Below are positions 8,055 through 14,256 of a stretch of 20,199 nt of DNA, piece by piece. Positions within the stretch are counted from its first letter, which is position 1, and every line of letters begins with the position of its first letter. Below the pieces are notes generated by a model. That model saw only the letters and a list, made by a program, of their open reading frames with translations. It ran no database searches and was not told the origin of the DNA. Both the position numbers and the translations under genes were made by a program. The stretch is taken from contig JBKBOJ010000059.1 of NCBI GenBank assembly GCA_046294815.1, positions 1-20,199 on the forward strand, read 5' to 3'. Source of the DNA: Pelomonas sp046294815 (GTDB taxonomy: Bacteria > Pseudomonadota > Gammaproteobacteria > Burkholderiales > Burkholderiaceae_C).

Positions 8055-8976
8055 CGGCGGCCGGCCGGGCAGTGCGCCGCTCTGCCGGCCGCGCGGCCAG
8101 CAGCCGCTCGCGCAGCACCGGGTCGGCGTCGGTGCGCCAGGCCGCAAACACCGCCGAGGCCTCGATGGCCTCGGCGAGTGTCCGGAACACCGCCCCCTGC
8201 ACGCCGGCGCGCTGGAAGGCTGCCGGCACGATGCTGACGCCCAGCCCCTGGGCCACCAGCGACACCACCGACAGCCAGTGCCGCCCCTCGTGCTGCAGCC
8301 GCGGATAGAAACCATGCCGGCGGCAGATGTCGACGATGCGGGCGTGGTAGTCCGGCGAGCCGCGACGCGAGAACAGGATGAAGGGCTGCTCGCTCAGCGC
8401 CGCCAGCGGGATCTCGGCCCGCGCCGCCAGCTCATGGTCGGCCGGCAGGCAGGCCAGGAAGGGCTCGCTGTAGAGCGGCGTGCAGGCCAGCGCGGGCGGC
8501 AGCCGGTCGGTGTGCACCAGGCCCAGGTCCAGCTCCTGGCCCAACAGCGCGTCGATCTGGTCCTGCGAGTTCAGCTCCACCACCACCACCTCCACCCGCG
8601 GATGGCGGGCCTGGAAGGCCTGCAGCCAGTCCGCCAGCCCGTTGAACAGCGTCGAGCCGACGAAGCCCAGCCGCAGCCGCCCCACCTCGCCAGCCTGCAC
8701 CTCGCGGGCCAGCGCGCAGGCGTCCTCGGCGCGGGCCAGCAGCGCCTGCGCGCTGCCGCGGAAGGCCGCGCCCGCGGGCGTCAGCCGCACGCCCTTGCTG
8801 TCGCGGTCGAACAGCCGCGCGCCCACGCAGGCCTCCAGCTGCTGGATGGCCACCGACAGCGGCGGCTGCGAGATCGCCAGCCGCTGTGCCGCGCGGCCAA
8901 AGTGCAGTTCCTCGGCGAGTGCGAGGAAATAGCGCAGGTGGCGGAACTCCAGCGTGCGGGGGATGTCCATAGGCAT
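8014..8976 (-). CDS. LysR-family regulator, probable regulator of gcdH
   Basis: The 320-aa protein has an N-terminal winged HTH (LEFRHLRYFLALAEELHFGRAAQRLAISQPPLSVAIQQLE, about residues 9-48) and a LysR effector domain (about 95-300; GRLRLGFVGSTLFNGL, VSIVPAAFQ). It is divergent from glutaryl-CoA dehydrogenase, the usual place of a GcdR-type activator that senses glutarate or glutaryl-CoA. Two in-frame ATGs (8976 and 8970) are possible, neither with a clear Shine-Dalgarno; the longer is given. The last 25-30 residues are an arginine/alanine-rich tail reading through the end of the convergent chemoreceptor gene, so the native stop may have been lost. Confidence 0.92.
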   Translation of the reverse strand: MPMDIPRTLEFRHLRYFLALAEELHFGRAAQRLAISQPPLSVAIQQLEACVGARLFDRDSKGVRLTPAGAAFRGSAQALLARAEDACALAREVQAGEVGRLRLGFVGSTLFNGLADWLQAFQARHPRVEVVVVELNSQDQIDALLGQELDLGLVHTDRLPPALACTPLYSEPFLACLPADHELAARAEIPLAALSEQPFILFSRRGSPDYHARIVDICRRHGFYPRLQHEGRHWLSVVSLVAQGLGVSIVPAAFQRAGVQGAVFRTLAEAIEASAVFAAWRTDADPVLRERLLAARPAERRTARPAAVRPRARRAARSPA

Positions 8977-8978
8977 GG

Positions 8979-9015
8979 CGAATGATCGAAGTCGTTTCAC
9001 GAATTGGACACGAAT
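8979..9015. promoter_or_regulatory. three phased CGAAT repeats in the LysR/gcdH gap
   Basis: CGAAT occurs at 8979-8983, 9000-9004 and 9011-9015. The last two extend to the direct repeat CACGAAT. The spacings of 21 and 11 bp put all copies on about the same face of the helix. They lie in the 85-bp gap between the divergent LysR regulator and gcdH, where such regulators bind at phased half-sites. Operator function is inference. Confidence 0.4.
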
Positions 9016-9033
9016 AGGCAGGCCGGGAATACT
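9004..9033 (+). promoter_or_regulatory. candidate gcdH promoter
   Basis: TTGGAC (9004-9009) and AATACT (9028-9033), 18 bp apart, form a weak sigma-70-like pair 28 bp before the gcdH start. The -35 sits between two of the CGAAT repeats, as expected for a promoter needing a LysR activator. The match is only 3/6 and 4/6. Confidence 0.3.
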
Positions 9034-9061
9034 CAAGCGCCATCCACATGAGGACATGGCC

Positions 9062-10240
9062 ATGGCCCACAAGGCAAGCTTTCACTGGGACGACCCGCTG
9101 CTGCTGAACGAGCAGCTCAGCGACGAGGAGCGCATGGTGCGCGACGCGGCTGCGGCCTACTGCACCGACCGGCTGCGCCCGCGCGTGCTGGAGGCCTTCC
9201 GCCAGGAGCAAACCGATGTGGCCATCTTCCGCGAGATGGGCGAGCTGGGACTGCTGGGCCCCACCATCCCGGCCGAGTACGGTGGCGCCGGCCTCAACTA
9301 CGTGGCCTACGGCCTCATCGCCCGCGAGGTGGAGCGGGTGGACTCCGGCTACCGCTCCATGATGAGCGTGCAGTCCTCGCTCGTGATGGTGCCCATCCAC
9401 GAGTTCGGCAACGAGGCCACCAAGCGCAAATACCTGCCCAAGCTGGCCACCGGCGAGTGGATAGGCTGCTTCGGCCTGACCGAGCCCAACCACGGCTCCG
9501 ACCCCGGCAGCATGGTCACGCGGGCGCGCAAGGTCGACGGCGGCTATGAGCTGAGCGGCGCCAAGATGTGGATCACCAACAGCCCCATCGCCGACGTCTT
9601 CGTCGTCTGGGCCAAGGACGACGAGGGGGCCATCCGCGGCTTCGTGCTGGAGAAGGGCTGGCAGGGCCTGTCGGCGCCGGCCATCCACGGCAAGGTGGGG
9701 CTGCGTGCGTCCATCACCGGCGAGATCGTCATGGACCGCGTGTTCTGCCCCGAGGAGAACGCCTTCCCCGAGGTGCGCGGCCTGAAGGGCCCGTTCACCT
9801 GCCTGAACAGCGCCCGCTACGGCATCGCCTGGGGTGCTTTGGGTGCGGCTGAGGACTGCTGGCATACCGCGCGGCAATACGTGCTGGACCGCCAGCAGTT
9901 TGGCAAGCCGCTGGCCGCCAACCAGCTCATCCAGAAGAAGCTGGCCGACATGCAGACCGAGATCACGCTGGGCCTGCAGGGCTGCCTGCGCCTGGGCCGC
10001 ATGAAGGACGAGGGCACGGCGGCGGTGGAGATCACGTCCATCATGAAGCGCAACAGCTGCGGCAAGGCACTGGACATCGCCCGCATGGCGCGTGACATGC
10101 TGGGCGGCAACGGCATCAGCGACGAGTTCGGCATCGCGCGCCACCTCGTGAACCTGGAAGTCGTGAACACCTACGAGGGCACGCACGACATCCATGCGCT
10201 CATCCTGGGCCGCGCGCAGACCGGCATCGCGGCGTTCTGA
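9062..10240 (+). CDS. gcdH: glutaryl-CoA dehydrogenase
   Basis: The 392-aa acyl-CoA dehydrogenase has the glutaryl-CoA subtype signatures. These are DSGYRSMMSVQSSLVM with the substrate-binding arginine (R98), GCFGLTEPNHGSDPGSM and MWITNSPIADVFVVWAK for FAD binding, and YEGTHDIHALILGRAQTG with the catalytic base E372. It oxidises and decarboxylates glutaryl-CoA to crotonyl-CoA, passing electrons to ETF, in lysine/glutarate breakdown. The start at 9062 is preferred over the ATG at 9056 because GAGGA (9050-9054) is seven bases from it and only one from the earlier ATG. It is divergent from the LysR gene. No CoA-transferase or ETF gene follows. Confidence 0.97.
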   Translation: MAHKASFHWDDPLLLNEQLSDEERMVRDAAAAYCTDRLRPRVLEAFRQEQTDVAIFREMGELGLLGPTIPAEYGGAGLNYVAYGLIAREVERVDSGYRSMMSVQSSLVMVPIHEFGNEATKRKYLPKLATGEWIGCFGLTEPNHGSDPGSMVTRARKVDGGYELSGAKMWITNSPIADVFVVWAKDDEGAIRGFVLEKGWQGLSAPAIHGKVGLRASITGEIVMDRVFCPEENAFPEVRGLKGPFTCLNSARYGIAWGALGAAEDCWHTARQYVLDRQQFGKPLAANQLIQKKLADMQTEITLGLQGCLRLGRMKDEGTAAVEITSIMKRNSCGKALDIARMARDMLGGNGISDEFGIARHLVNLEVVNTYEGTHDIHALILGRAQTGIAAF

Positions 10241-10268
10241 CGCGCCGGCGCCCGCCCGCCGGGCATGC

Positions 10269-10294
10269 GGGCGTCTCGCCAGCGGGAGACGCCC
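10269..10294 (+). terminator. hairpin after gcdH, possible terminator
   Basis: GGGCGTCTC (10269-10277) and GAGACGCCC (10286-10294) form a perfect 9-bp stem with an 8-base loop, 29 bases after the gcdH stop. No T run follows, so it may be a weak or factor-assisted terminator. The rest of the 258-bp gap to the convergent glucokinase-repressor gene shows no gene I can support. Confidence 0.4.
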
Positions 10295-10498
10295 ATGACG
10301 GCCGCCCGTCGCCATGCCCTGCTGGCCGCGGACAGCCTCTGGCGCAACGCCAAGACCCCGCTGACCGGGCCCGACGCGGTGATGGCGTATCGGGCCCGCA
10401 TCGTCGCAGTCCCGCGCCCTCTTTCGCCTGAGCGACCGACCTCGTCGTCGCGCTGCCCCACGGCGAACTCGCGCAGAGCAGCGGCCGGCCGCCCTGCT

Positions 10499-12418
10499 TC
10501 AACGGCTGTGCGAAGTCAGCCGCGCCAGCGGCGATGCGGCGCTGACGCCCGGTGCCACGGTGGTGGCGCCACGCGCGGACTTGGCGTCGATGTCGCTCAC
10601 CTCGCCATTGGCCAGCGCGGCGATGCTGTCCGGGCTGCGTCGCATGGCCACGCCCACGGCCAGGATGTCGATGACCAGCAGGTGCAGGATGCGGCTGACC
10701 ATGGGCAGGTGGGTCTCGATGTCTTCCACATGGTCGACGATCAGCGTCACGTCGGCGCGCTTGGCCAGCGGGCTCTGGCTGGCCGTGATGGCCACCACCT
10801 TGGCGCCGCGCTCCTGGGCCTTCTCCACCACGGCCAGCAACTCGGGCAGCCGGCCGCCGCTGCTGATGACCACCGCCACGTCGCCCTCGCGCAGCACGTC
10901 GGCCGCGAGCAGCTGCAGCCGCGGGTCGGTGTAGGCGCCGCAGGGCATGCCAAAGCGCAGGAACTTGAACTGCGCGTCCTGCGCAACGACGCCGTAATGG
11001 CCCAGCGCGAAGAACTCGATGCGGTGCGCGGCCAGCAGTGTCTCGATGGCGCGGTCGATGGTGTCGCGGTTCAGGTGGCTGCGCACCTGCAGGATGGCGC
11101 TGGCCGTGTTGCCCAGCACCTTGGCGCCCAGCTCCAGCATGGAGTCGTTGATGTTGACCTGGGTGTGCGTGACCGGCACGGTGCCGGTCAGGCCCGAGGC
11201 CAAGCGCAGCTTGAAGTCGGACAGGCCCTCGCAGCCGAGCGAGCGGCAGAAGCGGATGACCGTGGGCTGGCTGACGCCGGCGGCGCGGGCGATCTCGGCG
11301 ATGGGGTCGTTGAGCACCGAGCGCGGCTGGGCCAGCACCAGGTCGGCCACGCGCAGCTCGGCCGGCGACAGCTCGCTGCGCGCGCGCCGGATCTGGCCCA
11401 GGATGGCCGAGCCCGGCGCGGCCTGCAGGTGGCGCAGCTGGTTTTCCAGAATGGCCGAGGCGCCCTTGAAGGTGGCGTTCTCGGCCGTGATGACGAAGGT
11501 CGGGATGGCCGACACGTAAGCGCGGAAGCGCCCCTTGTCCTCGAAGCGCTCGCGGAAGGGGCTGCGGTCGAAATACTCGCCCAGCCGCGGCACGATGCCG
11601 CCGCCGATGTAGATGCCGCCCAGCGACCCCAGCGTCACGGCCAGGTTGGCCGCGGCCGTGCCCAGCAGGCCGCAGAAGACCTCCAGCGTCTCCAGGCACA
11701 GCGGGTCGCTCGCGTCCAGCGCGCGCTGCGTGATGGCGGGCGCCTGCAGCGGCGGCGCGTCGGTCACGCCGTTGCGGTGGGCCAGTGCCTTGTAGATCAG
11801 CTCCAGGCCCGGGCCGGAGATCAGCCGCTCGTAGGAGACATGGTCGTGGTTCAGGCTCTTCCAGGCGAATTGCAGGATGTCCATCTCGCGCTGGTCGCGC
11901 GGGCCGAAGTTCACGTGGCCGCCCTCGGTGCCCAGTGCGATCCATCCCTCGCCCGCCGGGATCAGGCCCGACACGCCCAGGCCCGTGCCAGCGCCCAGCA
12001 GGCCGATGACGCTGGGCCGCCGCGCCTGGCCGCCGCCCACCTGGCGCACGTCGGCGTCGGCCAGCCGCGGCAGGGCCATCGCCAGCGCCGTGAAGTCGTT
12101 CACCACCACCAGCGTGTCCAGCCCCAGCCGCTGGCGCATCTCTTCGATGGAGAACTGCCAGTGGTAGTTGGTCATGCGCACCTGGTCGCCTTCCACCGGG
12201 TTGGCGATGGCGACGGCCGCATGGGCGATCTGCTGAGCCGGGCCGTTCGGCCAGCTCAAGCCGCGCAGATAGGCGCTGATGGCGGAGTGGAAGTCCGCAT
12301 GGTCGGCGCAGCGCAGCGACGCCATCTGCGTGAATTCGCCGGGGCCAAGTTCCAGCGCAAAGCGCGCATAGGTGCCGCCAATATCGGCAAGCAGTCGGGG
12401 GCTGTCGAAACGGGGCAT
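10499..12418 (-). CDS. bifunctional glucokinase / RpiR-HexR-family transcriptional regulator
   Basis: The 639-aa protein is a fusion. Residues 1-330 are a group A (E. coli-type) glucokinase: phosphate loop LADIGGTYARF, catalytic D108 in VVNDFTALAMALP, nucleotide motif LGAGTGLGVSGL, and GTEGGHVNF with E165 and H168. Residues about 336-410 are an RpiR-type HTH (SPAELRVADLVL, IAEIARAAGVSQPTVIRFCRSLGCEGLSDFKL). Residues about 450-600 are a SIS sugar-phosphate domain (FFALGHYGVVAQDAQFKFLRFGMPC, VVISSGGRLPELL). Fusions of this order are known from Burkholderia and relatives. It should phosphorylate glucose and repress sugar genes, with release probably by an Entner-Doudoroff intermediate. The start is the ATG at 12418; a TTG two codons upstream is possible and neither has a clear Shine-Dalgarno. 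It is divergent from a second glucokinase gene, with operator-like palindromes between. Confidence 0.94.
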   Translation of the reverse strand: MPRFDSPRLLADIGGTYARFALELGPGEFTQMASLRCADHADFHSAISAYLRGLSWPNGPAQQIAHAAVAIANPVEGDQVRMTNYHWQFSIEEMRQRLGLDTLVVVNDFTALAMALPRLADADVRQVGGGQARRPSVIGLLGAGTGLGVSGLIPAGEGWIALGTEGGHVNFGPRDQREMDILQFAWKSLNHDHVSYERLISGPGLELIYKALAHRNGVTDAPPLQAPAITQRALDASDPLCLETLEVFCGLLGTAAANLAVTLGSLGGIYIGGGIVPRLGEYFDRSPFRERFEDKGRFRAYVSAIPTFVITAENATFKGASAILENQLRHLQAAPGSAILGQIRRARSELSPAELRVADLVLAQPRSVLNDPIAEIARAAGVSQPTVIRFCRSLGCEGLSDFKLRLASGLTGTVPVTHTQVNINDSMLELGAKVLGNTASAILQVRSHLNRDTIDRAIETLLAAHRIEFFALGHYGVVAQDAQFKFLRFGMPCGAYTDPRLQLLAADVLREGDVAVVISSGGRLPELLAVVEKAQERGAKVVAITASQSPLAKRADVTLIVDHVEDIETHLPMVSRILHLLVIDILAVGVAMRRSPDSIAALANGEVSDIDAKSARGATTVAPGVSAASPLARLTSHSR

Positions 12419-12511
12419 GGGCAATTGGCTGCAGAAACCGGCGTGGGTGGACGACGCGAATTATTGAGCAGGGCGGCAATCCTCTTGCCAGGCTTTGGTG
12501 TCGCACAGGTC

Positions 12512-12526
12512 TGTAGCTTCACTACA
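12512..12526 (-). promoter_or_regulatory. HexR/RpiR-like operator, copy 1 (glucokinase-repressor fusion)
   Basis: Plus strand TGTAGCTTCACTACA; read toward the fusion gene it is TGTAGTGAAGCTACA, 93 bp before the start. The arms TGTAG/CTACA are perfect. It shares TGTAGT-NNN-GCTAC with copies 2 and 3 and fits the TGTARTNNNNYTACA-like pattern reported for HexR in other proteobacteria. Confidence 0.65.
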
Positions 12527-12636
12527 CGGGCAAAACGGATGCCTTCTCCCTCTGAGCAGGCTGTTCCGTGGCCGTTCGGCGCCGCCTGTGACGACATGGC
12601 AGCGGGCCTTGGGGCGGGTGCTGATTGTGCAAATCA

Positions 12637-12651
12637 TGTAGTTTTGCTACC
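12637..12651 (+). promoter_or_regulatory. HexR/RpiR-like operator, copy 2 (stand-alone glucokinase)
   Basis: TGTAGTTTTGCTACC, 98 bp before the glucokinase ATG. It matches the shared pattern at every defined position except the last base. It overlaps the candidate -10, so binding would block transcription. Confidence 0.6.
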
Positions 12652-12749
12652 GTCCTTGCCGACCTAATTTTCAGGCCCCATTCCGTGTTTGCCAAAGTCA
12701 GAATTCAAAAAACCGCGCCCCGTCGGCACATAACCCCCGGAGCAGCGGC

Positions 12750-13742
12750 ATGAGCGCCCCTTATCCCTGGTTGGTGGCCGACATCGGCGGCACCAATGCG
12801 CGTTTCGGCACCGTGGCCGGGCCCGGTGCCGAGGTGGAGGACGTGCGCGTGCTGCCGGTGGCCGGCCACGCGGGCCCCGCGGCGGCCGTGCGCGCCTACC
12901 TGGACATGCAGGGCGGCTCGCGGCCGGCGCCGCGCAGTGCGGCCTTCGCGCTGGCCACGCCGGTCACGCAGGACCGCATCGAGCTGACCAACGGCGCCTG
13001 GAGCTTCTCGCGCGCTCAGACCCAGGCCGAGCTGGGGCTGCAGACCTTTTTGTGCATGAACGACTTTGAGGCCCAGGCCTTGTCGCTGCCGCGACTCAAG
13101 CCGCAGCAGCTGCGCGCGTGGGGCGTGCCGCCGCCGCCGGTTGGCCAGGCGGCCACCGGCACCGTGATGGCCGTCATCGGCCCCGGTACCGGCCTGGGCG
13201 TGGGCGGCGTCGTGCGTGCGCCGGGCCTGTGGCTGACGCTGCCGGGCGAGGGTGGCCATGCCACGCTGGCGCCGGCCGACGACTTTGAGAGTGCCGTGCT
13301 GGCGCAGGCGCGGCGGGAGTTTGCGCATGTGTCGGCCGAGCGCTTCCTGTCGGGCATTGGCCTGCCGGTGCTGTGCCGTTCGGTCGCAGCGGTGCTGGGG
13401 CAGGGTGAGGACGTGGCCGCGCTGCCCACCGAGCAGATCGTGGCCCGCGGGCTGGCGGGCGATTCGCCGGCCTGCGTGCGCACGCTGGACCTGTTCTGCG
13501 CGCTGCTGGGCGGTTTTGCCGGCAACGTGGCGCTGACGCTGGGGCCGCGCGGCGGCGTCTTCATCGGCGGCGGCATCGTGCCGCGGCTGGGCGAGCGCTT
13601 CTTTCAGTCGCAGTTCCGCGAGCGCTTCGAGGCCAAGGGCCGGCTGCGCCCGTTCCTGGAGGGCATTCCGACGGCCCTGATTACCGATACGCTGGCGGCG
13701 CTCTCCGGCGCCGCGTTGGCGCTGGAGCAGGCCGACGGCTGA
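12750..13742 (+). CDS. glk: glucokinase (stand-alone)
   Basis: The 330-aa group A glucokinase has the phosphate motif LVADIGGTNARFG (8-20), catalytic D105 in CMNDFEAQALSLPRL, the nucleotide motif VIGPGTGLGVGGV, GEGGHATL with E167 and H170, and the C-terminal GGVFIGGGIVPRLGERFFQSQFRERFEAKGR. It converts glucose and ATP to glucose-6-phosphate in the cytoplasm. The ATG has GGAG seven bases upstream. It is clearly homologous to the kinase half of the divergent fusion (for example GGGIVPRLGE and FRERFE.KGR in both), so the pair looks like an old duplication in which one copy carries the repressor. A strong terminator follows. The neighbouring GH13 enzyme and TonB receptor suggest it handles glucose from imported oligosaccharides. 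Confidence 0.96.
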   Translation: MSAPYPWLVADIGGTNARFGTVAGPGAEVEDVRVLPVAGHAGPAAAVRAYLDMQGGSRPAPRSAAFALATPVTQDRIELTNGAWSFSRAQTQAELGLQTFLCMNDFEAQALSLPRLKPQQLRAWGVPPPPVGQAATGTVMAVIGPGTGLGVGGVVRAPGLWLTLPGEGGHATLAPADDFESAVLAQARREFAHVSAERFLSGIGLPVLCRSVAAVLGQGEDVAALPTEQIVARGLAGDSPACVRTLDLFCALLGGFAGNVALTLGPRGGVFIGGGIVPRLGERFFQSQFRERFEAKGRLRPFLEGIPTALITDTLAALSGAALALEQADG

Positions 13743-13770
13743 GCGCCCACCCGCCGTCGCCCCGCGTGCA

Positions 13771-13811
13771 CCCGCGCGTCGCCGTCACCGGTGGCGCGCG
13801 GGTTTTCTTTT
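13771..13811 (+). terminator. intrinsic terminator of glucokinase
   Basis: CCCGCGCG (13771-13778) pairs perfectly with CGCGCGGG (13795-13802), followed by TTTTCTTTT. It lies 28 bp after the glucokinase stop. Confidence 0.85.
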
Positions 13812-13827
13812 GTCTGAACGGCAGCTC

Positions 13828-13982
13828 AGCACTTCGGTGCGCAGCGCTGCAGGCCCGCTGGGCTGGCGCTGCGGGCCGTTGGCGGCGTTGCTGCCCCTCG
13901 TGGGCGCGCCGCCAGCAACCGGCCTCGGCGAGCCCCTAGGGGGACTTTCTTCACCCGAACGTGCTCGGCGGGGGGGTGTGTG
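13828..13982. repeat. structured GC-rich intergenic block, possible dispersed repeat
   Basis: Several inverted repeats are packed together. GCAGCGC pairs with GCGCTGC (about 13841-13874), and GGCCCGC with GCGGGCC around 13853-13879. GTTGGCGGCG pairs with CGCCGCC..CAAC (about 13878-13920), and the palindrome CCCCTAGGGG lies at 13933-13942. The block ends in a run of seven G. It codes for nothing recognisable and looks like a mobile or dispersed intergenic element rather than a single terminator. Repetition elsewhere in the genome cannot be seen from here. Confidence 0.35.
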
Positions 13983-13990
13983 ATGGCATT

Positions 13991-14005
13991 TGTAGTTGCG
14001 CTACA
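13991..14005 (+). promoter_or_regulatory. HexR/RpiR-like operator, copy 3 (TonB receptor)
   Basis: TGTAGTTGCGCTACA, perfect arms TGTAG/CTACA, about 250 bp before the receptor ATG. It has the same oriented pattern TGTAGT-NNN-GCTAC as the two copies in the glucokinase region 1.3 kb away. Confidence 0.6.
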
Positions 14006-14053
14006 GAAATGTGCGTGTCCAGCCTTGGTTGAGTCGCTCAATTCGGGCATCTC

Positions 14054-14068
14054 TGGCGCTTCACTACG
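14054..14068 (+). promoter_or_regulatory. degenerate fourth copy of the operator
   Basis: TGGCGCTTCACTACG matches copy 1 at 12 of 15 positions, including an unbroken CTTCACTAC. It begins 63 bp, about six helical turns, after copy 3. Only one arm is intact, so it is at best a weak auxiliary site. Confidence 0.3.
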
Positions 14069-14256
14069 GGGTAACCCTTGGTATTGGGCTGAAATCCGGT
14101 CGTTTTTGTGCAACTTCTAGGGTTAACGCAGGTGCGGCTGCAAATCTAGTTTTGATACAAATCCTCCTGTTGGGGCAGGGACTAGCCCTCAGGCCGCGTC
14201 GCACAGCGGGCGTGGCGAACAGCAAGCCGTTTTCCAGTGAACCAGAGGAGACATCC

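Larger units (their letters stand above)
12419..12749. other. 331-bp divergent control region of the two glucokinase genes
   Basis: No gene is seen here. The region holds two operator-like palindromes, at 12512-12526 and 12637-12651, each about 95-100 bp upstream of one divergent start. Around the second, TTGTGC (12626-12631) and TACCGT (12649-12654), 17 bp apart, could be a weak promoter for the stand-alone glucokinase, with the palindrome covering the spacer and -10. The 45 bases before that gene include an AT-rich patch and GGAG (12739-12742), seven bases before its ATG. Confidence 0.6.
13743..14256 (+). other. 514-bp gap between glucokinase and the TonB receptor
   Basis: It contains, in order, the glucokinase terminator, a very GC-rich hairpin-filled block (about 13828-13982), an operator-like palindrome (13991-14005) with a degenerate second copy (14054-14068), and an AT-richer leader ending in AGAGGAG six bases before the receptor ATG. 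The receptor frame stays open upstream of this ATG, but the residues there are unlike any TonB receptor N terminus. I see no gene and no convincing -35/-10 pair. Confidence 0.7.

Noticed and set aside
10294..10490. Possible small plus-strand gene (MTAARRHALLAADSLWRNAK...) after gcdH
   Set aside because: It has no Shine-Dalgarno, its ATG lies in the 3' arm of a hairpin, and the frame has no stop until far into the antisense of the next gene. The first 35 residues look mildly protein-like but match no family I recognise.
12512..12651. CRISPR-like or transposon-end repeats in the glucokinase gap
   Set aside because: There are only two short palindromes with unlike spacers and no direct-repeat array or target duplication. 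A repressor operator pair explains them better.
10265..12667. 800-codon open frame on the plus strand opposite the glucokinase-repressor fusion
   Set aside because: It is the antisense of a clear gene. The translation is low-complexity His/Gln/Ala/Arg-rich with no family motifs, typical of GC-rich shadow frames.
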